Shown piece by piece: positions 24,520 to 32,517 of a DNA stretch of 64,000 nt. This DNA is from Streptomyces gardneri (lineage in GTDB: Bacteria; Actinomycetota; Actinomycetes; Streptomycetales; Streptomycetaceae). The stretch covers positions 62,001-126,000 of the forward strand of contig NZ_BJMN01000031.1 in assembly GCF_006539185.1 (NCBI RefSeq), written 5' to 3'. The first letter of the stretch is position 1; each line of letters opens with the position of its first letter. Both the position numbers and the translations under genes were made by a program. The notes under the pieces were generated by a model. It was not told the origin of the DNA. It did not search any database and was given only the letters and a program-made list of their open reading frames with translations.

Positions 24520-25784
24520 CATCTGCCCATCAGGGGCTCTCCGGCCTCCTCGACACCGAGGCGATCCGCAAGGACTTCCCGCTCCTGGATCGCGTGGTCC
24601 ACGACGGCAAGAAGATCGTGTACCTCGACTCCGCGGCGACCTCGCAGAAGCCGCGCCAGGTCCTCGACGCGCTCAACGAGTACTACGAGCAGCACAACGC
24701 CAACGTGCACCGCGGCGTCTACCTGGTTGCCGAGGAGGCGACGGCGCTGTACGAGGGCGCCCGCGACAAGGTCGCGGCGTTCATCAACGCGCCGAGCCGC
24801 GACGAGGTGATCTTCACCAAGAACGCCTCGGAGTCGCTCAACCTCGTGGCCAACATGCTGGGCTGGGCCGACGAGCCCTACCGCGTGGACCACGAGACCG
24901 AGATCGCCATCACGGAGATGGAGCACCACTCCAACATCGTGCCGTGGCAGCTGCTCGCGCAGCGCACGGGCGCGAAGCTGAAGTGGTTCGGCCTCACCGA
25001 CGACGGCCGTCTCGACCTCTCGAACATCGAAGAGGTCATCACCGAGAAGACCAAGATCGTCTCGTTCACGCTGGTCTCGAACCTGCTGGGCACGATCAAC
25101 CCGGTGGAGACGATCATCCGCCGCGCCCAGGAGGTCGGTGCGCTCGTCTGCATCGACGCCTCCCAGGCGGCCCCGCACATGGTCCTGGACGTGCAGGCGC
25201 TCCAGGCCGACTTCGTGGCCTTCACCGGCCACAAGATGTGCGGCCCGACGGGCATCGGCGTGCTGTGGGGACGGCAGGAGCTCCTGGAGGACCTCCCGCC
25301 CTTCCTCGGCGGCGGCGAGATGATCGAGACCGTCTCGATGCACTCCTCGACCTACGCTCCGGCCCCGCACAAGTTCGAGGCGGGTACGCCCCCGATCGCC
25401 CAGGCCGTCGGCCTCGGCGCGGCCGTGGACTACCTGTCGGCGATCGGCATGGAGAACATCGCGCGCCACGAGCACGCGATCACCGAGTACGCCGTCCGGC
25501 GCCTCCAGGAGGTCCCGGACCTGCGGATCATCGGCCCCACCACGGCCGAGGACCGAGGCGCGGCGATCTCCTTCACGCTGGGCGACATCCACCCGCACGA
25601 CGTGGGCCAGGTGCTCGACGAAGAGGGCATCGCGGTCCGGGTCGGCCACCACTGCGCGCGGCCGGTCTGCCTGCGGTACGGAATTCCTGCGACCACGCGG
25701 GCGTCGTTCTATCTGTACTCCACCCCGGCCGAGGTCGACGCCCTCGTCGCGGGTCTGGAGCACGTACGGAACTTCTTCGGGTAG
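24516..25784 (+). CDS. sufS: Cysteine desulfurase SufS
   Basis: A 422-residue PLP-dependent group II cysteine desulfurase that takes sulfur from cysteine and passes it to SufU. The PLP lysine is in FTGHKMCGPTGIG. The persulfide cysteine is in the C-terminal GHHCARPVCLRYG. HRGVYLVAEEAT, near the N-terminus, is typical of the SufS/CsdA group. GTG 24516 overlaps the sufC stop as GTGA. Confidence 0.96.
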   Translation: MTSAHQGLSGLLDTEAIRKDFPLLDRVVHDGKKIVYLDSAATSQKPRQVLDALNEYYEQHNANVHRGVYLVAEEATALYEGARDKVAAFINAPSRDEVIFTKNASESLNLVANMLGWADEPYRVDHETEIAITEMEHHSNIVPWQLLAQRTGAKLKWFGLTDDGRLDLSNIEEVITEKTKIVSFTLVSNLLGTINPVETIIRRAQEVGALVCIDASQAAPHMVLDVQALQADFVAFTGHKMCGPTGIGVLWGRQELLEDLPPFLGGGEMIETVSMHSSTYAPAPHKFEAGTPPIAQAVGLGAAVDYLSAIGMENIARHEHAITEYAVRRLQEVPDLRIIGPTTAEDRGAAISFTLGDIHPHDVGQVLDEEGIAVRVGHHCARPVCLRYGIPATTRASFYLYSTPAEVDALVAGLEHVRNFFG

Positions 25785-25793
25785 GGGTCGGTC

Positions 25794-26264
25794 GTGAAGC
25801 TGGATTCGATGTACCAGGACGTCATCCTGGACCACTACAAGCACCCCCACGGGCGCGGTCTTCGGGACGGCGACGCCGAGGTGCACCACGTCAACCCGAC
25901 GTGCGGCGACGAGATCACGCTGCGCGTGAAGTACGAGGGCTCGCGCATCGCGGACGTCTCGTACGAGGGTCAGGGCTGCTCGATCAGCCAGGCTTCGGCC
26001 TCGGTCCTGAACGAGCTGCTCGTCGGCAAGGAACTGGCCGAGGCGCAGAAGATCCAGGGCACCTTCCTGGAGCTGATGCAGTCCAAGGGCCAGATCGAGC
26101 CGGACGACGCGATGGAGGAGATCCTGGAGGACGCGGTCGCGTTCGCGGGCGTCTCCAAGTACCCGGCCCGGGTGAAGTGCGCGCTGCTCAGCTGGATGGC
26201 GTGGAAGGACGCGACCGCCCAGGCGCTGGGTGACGACGAGAAGTCTGTGAGGAAGTCGGCATGA
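25794..26264 (+). CDS. sufU: Zinc-dependent sulfur transferase SufU
   Basis: A 156-residue SufU that accepts persulfide sulfur from SufS. The Asp/Cys zinc site is represented by NPTCGDEI, GQGCSISQASAS and KCALLSW. The 18-residue insertion between the second and third cysteine regions that separates SufU from IscU is present. GTG 25794 starts nine bases after sufS; the stop overlaps the next ATG. Confidence 0.95.
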   Translation: MKLDSMYQDVILDHYKHPHGRGLRDGDAEVHHVNPTCGDEITLRVKYEGSRIADVSYEGQGCSISQASASVLNELLVGKELAEAQKIQGTFLELMQSKGQIEPDDAMEEILEDAVAFAGVSKYPARVKCALLSWMAWKDATAQALGDDEKSVRKSA

Positions 26265-26599
26265 CCGAGAACGCTGGGGCCACCATGAAGCCGGCCTCCG
26301 AGGAAGAAGTCCGCGAGGCGCTGTACGACGTCGTCGACCCCGAGCTGGGCATCGACGTGGTCAACCTCGGTCTGATCTACGGCATCCACATCGACGACTC
26401 GAACGTCGCGACGCTGGACATGACCCTGACGTCGGCGGCCTGCCCGCTGACCGATGTGATCGAGGACCAGGCGAAGTCCGCGACGGACGGCATCGTCAGC
26501 GAGCTCAAGATCAACTGGGTCTGGATGCCGCCGTGGGGTCCGGACAAGATCACGGACGACGGCCGCGAGCAGCTTCGCGCGCTCGGCTTCAACGTCTGA
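26261..26599 (+). CDS. DUF59 (MIP18-like) Fe-S assembly factor
   Basis: A 112-residue protein of the DUF59/MIP18 family, the SufT-like maturation factors that end Gram-positive suf operons. The core is EALYDVVDPELGIDVVNLGLIYG, followed by the Cys in TLTSAACPLTDVIEDQ that is conserved in the family. It is translationally coupled to sufU (ATGA) and followed at once by the operon terminator. Confidence 0.93.
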   Translation: MTENAGATMKPASEEEVREALYDVVDPELGIDVVNLGLIYGIHIDDSNVATLDMTLTSAACPLTDVIEDQAKSATDGIVSELKINWVWMPPWGPDKITDDGREQLRALGFNV

Positions 26600-26614
26600 G
26601 AGACGGACTCGTGT

Positions 26615-26648
26615 GAAACGGCCGTGCCCTTCGGGGCACGGCCGTTTC
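26615..26648. terminator. suf operon terminator with UUCG loop
   Basis: A 15-bp perfect stem (26615-26629 with 26634-26648) is closed by a TTCG tetraloop, 15 bp after the last suf stop. The same hairpin lies 20 bp beyond the stop of the opposite-strand gene ending at 26669. Confidence 0.95.
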
Positions 26649-26668
26649 GCGTACGCGGTGCCGCTGCG

Positions 26669-27778
26669 TCAGTGCCGTCTGCCCCAGTCGCCGCGCGGGC
26701 CCGTGTCGGGGCCGGGGGAGAGGCCGGCGGCCCGGGCGAGGTCCGGGGCCAGGTTCTCCTTGCGGATGCGCAGGTCGACGTAGATCAGGGACGTCACGAG
26801 CGGGGGGAAGACGGAGACGGCGAGCTGGCTGACCAGCTGTCCGACGAGCACGAAGGCGATGATCACGGCGAAGGCGGCGATCGTCGCGCTCTCGCCGTCG
26901 CCGGAGAAGTCGATGGCGGCGATCGGCGCCGAGGCCACGATCGAGAGCAGCTGCTGGATCACCCAGCTGACGAAGGTGGTCGCCACCGCGACGAGCAGCA
27001 TGATGCCGAAGGAGCGCCACCAGAAGCCGCGGACCAGGGCCGAGGAGCGGCGCATCGAGGCGATCGCGCCCTGGCCCTCCATGACCGCGGCCGCCGGGGC
27101 CAGGCTGAACTTCACCCAGATCCAGAGCGCGAGCGGGGTGACGAGCAGGGCCAGGAGGAAGGCGAGGACGGGCAGGAGGAGGTAGTTGCCGTCCGGAACG
27201 CCGTTCGAGTCGGCCGTGGCCGAGAACAGCGCCAGGAACATGCCGACCGTGCCGACGAGGACGATCGCGAACGGGAGCATCAGGGCGGCGCTCGTCAGGA
27301 ACACGGTGCCCAGGACGGCCGGCATCCGGGACCAGGAGCGGCGCCAGAGCGCGCCGAAGCGGGTCGGGCGGCCGAGGACGGCTTCCTGGATCACCGCGGG
27401 GCAGGCCGCCGCCATCAGGGCGTTGGCGCAGACGATCGCGATCACGGCGGCGATCCAGACGAGGACGAACGCGACGATCAGCGGCCGGACGTCGTCCCAC
27501 TGGGGCTCCTGGCCCACGGGCAGGTCGAACACCGCGGGGAAGAGGTCGCTCACGGCCGCGTACGCGATGCCGATGGCCGCCCCGACGAAGAGGAGCGCCG
27601 TGCCGTAGACGGCGGCGGTGACGCCGAGCAGCTGCTTCCAGTGGCGCCCGAAGGCGGCGAAGGTGCCGGAGAGGATCGCCCCGAGGGTGAGCGGTGCCAG
27701 GGGTATGACCCCGGGTCTCGGAGGCGGAGGCGGCGGCGGGTAGCCGTAGCCGTACGGCGGCACGGGGGGGAACGTCAT
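26669..27778 (-). CDS. Multi-pass membrane protein with proline-rich tail
   Basis: A 369-residue membrane protein. Residues 1-30 are a Pro/Tyr/Gly-rich cytoplasmic tail (YGYGYPPPPPPPRP), then six or so membrane segments. The pattern resembles the membrane domain of glycerophosphodiester phosphodiesterase-like proteins and their DUF relatives, with no catalytic domain attached. Proline-rich tails followed by such domains are common in Streptomyces. ATG 27778 is used; its upstream region is shared with the divergent SMR gene. No precise function can be given. Confidence 0.75.
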   Translation of the reverse strand: MTFPPVPPYGYGYPPPPPPPRPGVIPLAPLTLGAILSGTFAAFGRHWKQLLGVTAAVYGTALLFVGAAIGIAYAAVSDLFPAVFDLPVGQEPQWDDVRPLIVAFVLVWIAAVIAIVCANALMAAACPAVIQEAVLGRPTRFGALWRRSWSRMPAVLGTVFLTSAALMLPFAIVLVGTVGMFLALFSATADSNGVPDGNYLLLPVLAFLLALLVTPLALWIWVKFSLAPAAAVMEGQGAIASMRRSSALVRGFWWRSFGIMLLVAVATTFVSWVIQQLLSIVASAPIAAIDFSGDGESATIAAFAVIIAFVLVGQLVSQLAVSVFPPLVTSLIYVDLRIRKENLAPDLARAAGLSPGPDTGPRGDWGRRH

Positions 27779-27823
27779 GCCGGACACCGTATCCGTAGCC
27801 GATGCGCACATCCGTACTATTTC

Positions 27824-27865
27824 ATGTGTACGCCTGTACGCATCGATGTGTACGCTCGTACGCAT
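27824..27865. promoter_or_regulatory. Twin TetR-type operators before the SMR gene
   Basis: Two 20-bp near-palindromes of the form ATGTGTACGC-N3-TACGCAT (27824-27843 and 27846-27865) are spaced 22 bp, two helical turns. The second reaches into the ATG of the SMR gene. A TACTAT hexamer at 27815-27820 is a fitting -10 element, so a repressor would cover the transcription start. A weaker third copy may lie at 27802-27817. The candidate binder is the TetR protein encoded just downstream. Confidence 0.75.
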
Positions 27866-28184
27866 GGGATACGGACTCCTGGCGGGCGCCATCGTGGCGG
27901 AGATCCTCGCCACCACCTCGATGAAGTACAGCGACGGCTTCTCCAAGCTCTGGCCCTCGCTGATCACCGGCGCGGGTTACCTGATCGCCTTCGCGCTCCT
28001 CGCGCAGGCCCTCAAGACGCTCCAGGTCGGCACCGCGTACGCCATCTGGTCCGGTGTCGGCACCGCCGCCGTCGCCACGATCGGCATCCTCTTCCTCGGT
28101 GAGACCCTCAGCCTCGCCAAGATCGCCGGGATCGTCCTCATCGTCGCCGGGGTCGCCGTCCTCAACCTCGGCGGCGCGCACTGA
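27864..28184 (+). CDS. SMR family multidrug efflux protein
   Basis: A 106-residue small multidrug resistance transporter with four helices. The conserved membrane Glu is in LAGAIVAEILATTSMK (EmrE Glu14 equivalent). YAIWSGVGTAAVATIGILFLGE matches the family core. ATG 27864 overlaps the operator repeat and has no clear ribosome site, so a leaderless message is likely. Its stop shares a base with the TetR start (TGATG): pump and repressor are one operon. Confidence 0.92.
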   Translation: MGYGLLAGAIVAEILATTSMKYSDGFSKLWPSLITGAGYLIAFALLAQALKTLQVGTAYAIWSGVGTAAVATIGILFLGETLSLAKIAGIVLIVAGVAVLNLGGAH

Positions 28185-28735
28185 TGGCCCGGGCCCGCCG
28201 CCACGACCCCGAGCGGCGCGAGCGGATCGTCGCCGCGGCCCTCCGGGTCGTCGGGCGGTCCGGCCTCGCCGGACTGAGCCACCGCACGGTGGCCGCCGAG
28301 GCGGACGTGCCGCTCGGCTCCACCACGTACCACTTCGCCTCCCTCGACGAACTCCTCGTCGCCGCCCTCCGCGAGGCCAACGAGGGCTTCGGGAGGCTGC
28401 TCCGCGAGAGCCCCGCCCTCGCCGATCCGGCCATCGGCCTCGCCACCGCGCTCTCCCGGCTCCTCGCGGAGTGGATGGGCGGCGAACGCACCGGCGTGGA
28501 GCTGGAGTACGAGCTCTATCTCGCCGCCCTCCGCCGGCCCGCCCTCCGCCCGGTCGCCGCGGAGTGGACCGAGTCCGTCGTCGCCGCGCTCTCCGCCCGG
28601 ACCGATCCCGCCACCGCACGCGCCCTGGTCGCCCTCATGGACGGCATCTGCCTCCAGGTCCTGCTCACCGGCGGCACGTACGACGAGGAGTACGCGCGCG
28701 AGATGCTGGCGCGGGTGCTGGAGCCGGGCCGGTAG
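28184..28735 (+). CDS. TetR family repressor of the SMR pump
   Basis: A 183-residue TetR regulator. The helix-turn-helix is around residues 28-60 (GLAGLSHRTVAAEADVPLGSTTYHFASLDELL). The C-terminal ligand domain carries GVELEYELYLAALRRP, as in RutR/YcdC-like members. It is coupled to the SMR gene and probably binds the twin operators at 27824-27865, giving autoregulated, ligand-induced efflux. The inducer is unknown. Confidence 0.88.
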   Translation: MARARRHDPERRERIVAAALRVVGRSGLAGLSHRTVAAEADVPLGSTTYHFASLDELLVAALREANEGFGRLLRESPALADPAIGLATALSRLLAEWMGGERTGVELEYELYLAALRRPALRPVAAEWTESVVAALSARTDPATARALVALMDGICLQVLLTGGTYDEEYAREMLARVLEPGR

Positions 28736-28762
28736 GCGGGCCTGTCTGTAGGGGGTGTCGGC

Positions 28763-30448
28763 TCATCCGGCGTCCGGGGCGGAGCCTGCGGCCAGGTGGT
28801 GCGCCAGCTGGGACGGGTGCGTCAGCTGGGGGTAGTGGCCGGCTCCGGCGATCTCGGTCACCGGGTGGTCGACGGCCGCGACCAGCGGGTCCTTCGCGCC
28901 CACGACGATCCTGACCGGCACACCCACCCGGTCGAGCAGCGCCCGCGAGCGACGGCGCTCGGCGGCGTCCGTGCGCAGCGCCGCGGCCACCCGGCGCGCC
29001 ACCCCGCGACGGCGCAGATCCGCCGCCGCGCTCTCCACCTCCGCCCCCTCGGGAACGCCCAGCGTCCGGGCCAGCCGGGCGGCGGACATGCGGCGGAGCA
29101 CCGGCGCCGCCAGGCCCGAGCGGGCGAGCCGCGCCGCAGGGGCCTGGAGGAACGCCGGGGAGACGAGGACGAGCTCGCTGACGCGGTCCGGGTGGTCGAC
29201 GGCGAAGCGGAGCGCGGGTCCGCAGGCCGCGGAGTGCGCGACCAGCACCGGGCGCGTCGACACGGGGCTCAGCAGGTCGGCCAGCCACGCGTCCACCGGC
29301 CGGTCCGTCGCGGCCGAACGGCCGAGGCCCGGCAGGTCGGGGGCGAGGACCGGACCGGGAAGGAGGGCGGCGAGGGGCGCCCAGAGGTCGGCGTTCATCG
29401 GCAGGCCGTGCAGCAGGACATGGGCGGGGTGCTGCCGCTCGCCGGTCACCCAGGTGCGACTGCCCGCCACGGCGTGGAAGCCGTACGGGCGGAGCCAGGG
29501 CGAGGCCCCGCCGAACCGCGCCGCCACCAGGTCGTCGGCCCACTCGCGCAGGGCGTCGGCGGCCGGCGGCATCTCCAGGCCGGCGCTCGCGGCGAAGGCG
29601 CGGGCGGACGCCGTCGGATAGCGGTCGTTCGACAGGAAGGACAGCGTCTCGGGATCGGCTCCGGTCAGCTTCGGCGGCAGCCGCCGCAGCAGGCCTGCGG
29701 GGACGGTCCGCCGAGGGGCCCGGACGCCGGTGTGCTCGGCGACCGTCCGGATCAGGTCGGGCAGGAGGGGCGTGCTGTCGTCGAGCACCCAGTAGTGCTC
29801 GCCCGCGGGCGCGGAGGGGACCTCAGCCAGGAACCGCGCGAAGTAGTCGATGGTGGTGATCGGCAGGAACGTGTCGCGGCTGCCGGGCAGCGCGGGGAGC
29901 CGCCCGCGCCACAGGTCCTCGACGAGGGAGGCGAGGCCGACGTACTGGCCGGGCCCGATCACGGTGCTGGGATTGGCGATCGTCAGCGGGACCCCCAGCT
30001 CGCGGGCCCGGGTGCGCACCGCGAGGTCGGCCTCGGACTTGGAGGCCTCGTACGCGCCGAGAGCGGCATAGTCGGCGGGGCCGTCGGCCGCGCTCACCCG
30101 GTAGCCGCTGATGTGCACCAGGCGCCGCAGCCCGGGCAGCGCGGCGGCCCATTCGAGTACGTGGAGCGCCCCGGTGACATTGGTCGCCCGCGCCTCCTCC
30201 GCGCCGAGGCCGAAGGCGAAACGGGCGGCGGCGTTGTAGACGTCCCGCGCCTCGGGCAGCCCCGAGAGCGGCCGGGTGATGTCGGCGGTGACGATCTCGA
30301 GACCGGCGGTGTCCACGCCCTGGGAGGTCAGCCAGGGGGTGAGGGTGTCCTTGCGTACGGCTGCCGCCACCCGCAGGCCCCGGGTGAGCAGCTCGGCGAC
30401 GAGGGAGCGGCCGATGAAGCCGGTCGCGCCGAAGACGATCGCGTCCAT
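28763..30448 (-). CDS. Fusion: extended SDR plus alpha/beta hydrolase
   Basis: A 561-residue two-domain protein. Residues 1 to about 325 are an NAD(P)-binding epimerase-type SDR: FGATGFIGRSLV fingerprint, ISGYRVS strand and Y-x3-K in YEASK. Residues about 340-555 are an alpha/beta hydrolase with oxyanion region LLHGLPMN, nucleophile Ser in VAHSAACG, acid in GAKDPLV and His in GAGHYPQL, so the triad is complete. The junction is continuous in one frame with no internal ribosome site. A TetR-type box lies just upstream and recurs before the neighbouring TetR gene. The pair may reduce and hydrolyse the same substrate; none is known. Confidence 0.85.
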   Translation of the reverse strand: MDAIVFGATGFIGRSLVAELLTRGLRVAAAVRKDTLTPWLTSQGVDTAGLEIVTADITRPLSGLPEARDVYNAAARFAFGLGAEEARATNVTGALHVLEWAAALPGLRRLVHISGYRVSAADGPADYAALGAYEASKSEADLAVRTRARELGVPLTIANPSTVIGPGQYVGLASLVEDLWRGRLPALPGSRDTFLPITTIDYFARFLAEVPSAPAGEHYWVLDDSTPLLPDLIRTVAEHTGVRAPRRTVPAGLLRRLPPKLTGADPETLSFLSNDRYPTASARAFAASAGLEMPPAADALREWADDLVAARFGGASPWLRPYGFHAVAGSRTWVTGERQHPAHVLLHGLPMNADLWAPLAALLPGPVLAPDLPGLGRSAATDRPVDAWLADLLSPVSTRPVLVAHSAACGPALRFAVDHPDRVSELVLVSPAFLQAPAARLARSGLAAPVLRRMSAARLARTLGVPEGAEVESAAADLRRRGVARRVAAALRTDAAERRRSRALLDRVGVPVRIVVGAKDPLVAAVDHPVTEIAGAGHYPQLTHPSQLAHHLAAGSAPDAG

Positions 30449-30478
30449 GGGACTCCTTGGAGAGGTTGATGAACACTG

Positions 30479-30494
30479 AATAGATCGGTCTACA
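30479..30494. promoter_or_regulatory. TetR operator upstream of the fusion gene
   Basis: The palindrome TAGATCGGTCTA at 30481-30492 lies 33 bp upstream of the SDR-hydrolase start. Its exact complement TAGACCGATCTA occurs at 31110-31121. Fourteen bases are identical between the two sites when aligned. Confidence 0.8.
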
Positions 30495-30513
30495 TATTTT
30501 TTGGGCAGAAGGA

Positions 30514-30538
30514 AGGCCCGCCGTCGTGCGGCGGGCCT
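30514..30538 (-). terminator. Hairpin after the TetR gene
   Basis: A 10-bp perfect stem (30514-30523 with 30529-30538) and a five-base loop start just after the TetR stop and before the promoter of the fusion gene. Confidence 0.75.
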
Positions 30539-30541
30539 CGG

Positions 30542-31099
30542 TCAGCCCAGCAGAGTGTGGACCTGGCGGGCGACACGCTCCAGAGGGTCCCTGCTGCGGT
30601 GCGCCCGGGCCAGCAGGAGCGCCCCCTCCACCAGGGCCAGGACCGTGACGGCGAGGTCGTCGGCGTCCGGGCGGCTCGACAGCCGTGCGCGCAGGGCCGT
30701 CTCCCAGGAGGAGTAGACCTCCGAGCACACCTCCTGGAGCGGGTCGTTGGCGGCGGCCGTCTCCAGTGCCACCGTGGCCACCGGGCACCCCTTGCGCCAG
30801 TCCGACTCCGCGAGCCGGTCGCCCAGGTGGCGCAGCACGCCTTCGACGAACTCCGCCGGTGAGGGGTCGGTGCCGGCCGGCTCGCCCAGGGCGTCGCCGA
30901 TCGCCTGCCCTGCCCGCCGGACGGACTCGCCGACCAGCTGGTCCTTGCCGCCGGGGAAGTGGAAGTAGAGCGAGCCGCGGGGTGCGCCGCTGGCCGCGAT
31001 GACCTGGTTGAGTCCCGTGCCGAAGTACCCGGCCGTCTCCACCAACTCCTGTGTCGCGTCGAGGAGTCGGTCCCGCGTCTCGGCGCCCTTCTGTCCCAT
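30542..31099 (-). CDS. TetR family regulator
   Basis: A 185-residue TetR/AcrR protein. The DNA-binding domain (about residues 10-55) has GYFGTGLNQVIAASGAPRGSLYFHFPGGKDQLV. Its C-terminal part, with WRKGCPVATVALE, is typical of LmrA/YxaF-type members, whose operators are similar short palindromes. It lies directly upstream of the SDR-hydrolase fusion on the same strand, and the same operator precedes both genes. Confidence 0.88.
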   Translation of the reverse strand: MGQKGAETRDRLLDATQELVETAGYFGTGLNQVIAASGAPRGSLYFHFPGGKDQLVGESVRRAGQAIGDALGEPAGTDPSPAEFVEGVLRHLGDRLAESDWRKGCPVATVALETAAANDPLQEVCSEVYSSWETALRARLSSRPDADDLAVTVLALVEGALLLARAHRSRDPLERVARQVHTLLG

Positions 31100-31107
31100 G
31101 ACCGTAA

Positions 31108-31123
31108 AGTAGACCGATCTATA
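31108..31123. promoter_or_regulatory. TetR operator upstream of its own gene
   Basis: TAGACCGATCTA at 31110-31121 lies ten bases before the TetR ATG and next to AT-rich TATATATTTTC. It is the inverse of the site at 30481-30492, consistent with autoregulation. Confidence 0.8.
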
Positions 31124-31238
31124 TATTTTCTCAACCCTCCCCCCGGTCCTCTCCCCGGTCCCCTTCCCCGCCTACGCGCTCGACCGACACCTGAGACCGG
31201 TTGGCCCGCGCGGGGGCCCGACCGTTAGGTTTTCCGTC

Positions 31239-32222
31239 ATGACCACTGCTCCTCGCACCACCGGCGCCGTCGCCGCCGGCCTCGCCACCATCGCCGGTGA
31301 CGGCTCCGTTCTCGACACCTGGTTCCCCGCCCCCGAGCTGACCGACGCGCCCGGCCCCGCCGGCACCGAGCGGCTCAGCCCCGACGAGGCCGTGAACGCC
31401 CTCGGCGAAGGGGCCGCCAAGGCCCTCGGCGTGGACGCCCGCCGCGGCGTCGAGGTGGTCGCCGTCCGTACCGTCATCTCCTCGCTCGACGACAAGCCGC
31501 TCGACGCGCACGACGCCTACCTGCGCCTGCACCTGCTCAGCCACCGGCTGGTCAAGCCGCACGGCCAGAGCCTGGACGGCGTCTTCGGCCTCCTCACCAA
31601 CGTGGCCTGGACCTCGCTCGGCCCGGTCGCCGTGGACGACATCGAGAAGGTCCGGCTCAACGCCCGCGCCGAGGGCCTGCACCTCCAGGTGACCTCGATC
31701 GACAAGTTCCCGCGCATGACCGACTACGTCGTGCCCGCCGGGGTCCGCATCGCCGACGCCGACCGGGTGCGCCTCGGCGCCCACCTCGCCGCCGGTACCA
31801 CCGTCATGCACGAGGGCTTCGTCAACTTCAACGCCGGCACCCTCGGCACCTCGATGGTCGAGGGCCGGATCTCCGCCGGCGTCGTCGTGGGCAACGGCTC
31901 CGACATCGGCGGCGGCGCCTCCACCATGGGCACCCTGTCCGGCGGCGGCAACGTCGTCATCTCGATCGGCGAGCGCTGCCTGATCGGCGCCGAGGCGGGC
32001 GTCGGCATCGCCCTCGGCGACGAGTGCGTCGTCGAGGCCGGTCTGTACGTCACGGCCGGCACCCGGGTCACCATGCCCGACGGTCAGATCGTCAAGGCCC
32101 GCGAGCTCTCCGGCGCCTCGAACATCCTCTTCCGCCGCAACTCGGTCACCGGAGCCGTCGAGGCCCGCCCGAACAACGCGGTCTGGGGCGGACTGAACGA
32201 CATCCTCCACAGCCACAACTGA
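31239..32222 (+). CDS. dapD: Tetrahydrodipicolinate N-succinyltransferase
   Basis: A 327-residue DapD that succinylates tetrahydrodipicolinate in lysine and diaminopimelate synthesis. It shows the actinobacterial DapD form with a left-handed beta-helix core (YVVPAGVRIADADRVRLGAHLAAGTTVMHEGFVNFNAGTLGTSMVEGRIS...). The C-terminus SNILFRRNSVTGAVEARP is typical. It is transcribed alone, divergent from the TetR gene. The dapA-like gene lies close by on the other strand. Confidence 0.95.
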   Translation: MTTAPRTTGAVAAGLATIAGDGSVLDTWFPAPELTDAPGPAGTERLSPDEAVNALGEGAAKALGVDARRGVEVVAVRTVISSLDDKPLDAHDAYLRLHLLSHRLVKPHGQSLDGVFGLLTNVAWTSLGPVAVDDIEKVRLNARAEGLHLQVTSIDKFPRMTDYVVPAGVRIADADRVRLGAHLAAGTTVMHEGFVNFNAGTLGTSMVEGRISAGVVVGNGSDIGGGASTMGTLSGGGNVVISIGERCLIGAEAGVGIALGDECVVEAGLYVTAGTRVTMPDGQIVKARELSGASNILFRRNSVTGAVEARPNNAVWGGLNDILHSHN

Positions 32223-32226
32223 TGCG

Positions 32227-32271
32227 GTGACTCTGCGTCAACAGTCGACGTTAGGCAGGACGCAGAGTCAC
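32227..32271. terminator. Hairpin after dapD
   Basis: A 13-bp perfect inverted repeat (32227-32239 with 32259-32271) with a 19-base loop starts four bases after the dapD stop. It lies 28 bp ahead of the small secreted protein gene and could also serve as a regulatory site for that gene. Confidence 0.65.
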
Positions 32272-32298
32272 TGTACGCAGACAAGGCGAGGAGTCGAC

Positions 32299-32517
32299 AT
32301 GAGGACGAAGCCCACGGTCGCCGGGGTGCTCACGGCGGTGGCGGTGCTGCTGCCGGCCGGCACGGCCCAGGCGGACGAGACACACACGCACAACGGCCCG
32401 ACCGTGACGAACGGCCCGAGTCTCTCCCTCCACACCGGGCAGATCGACGACCCGCTGGAGGACGTCCTGGAGCACGCCGCGATCCTGGGCCGGACCTACA
32501 CGACCGACTCCGCCTGA
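32299..32517 (+). CDS. Small secreted peptide, function unknown
   Basis: A 72-residue protein with a clear Sec signal peptide: MRTKPTVAGVLTAVAVLLP, with probable cleavage after AQA near residue 25. The mature part is about 47 residues, His/Thr-rich at first (DETHTHNGPTVTNGP) and acidic later (DDPLEDVLEHAA). A gaggag ribosome site precedes ATG 32299. The last 22 bp overlap the end of the convergent dapA gene. I do not recognise a family. Confidence 0.6.
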   Translation: MRTKPTVAGVLTAVAVLLPAGTAQADETHTHNGPTVTNGPSLSLHTGQIDDPLEDVLEHAAILGRTYTTDSA

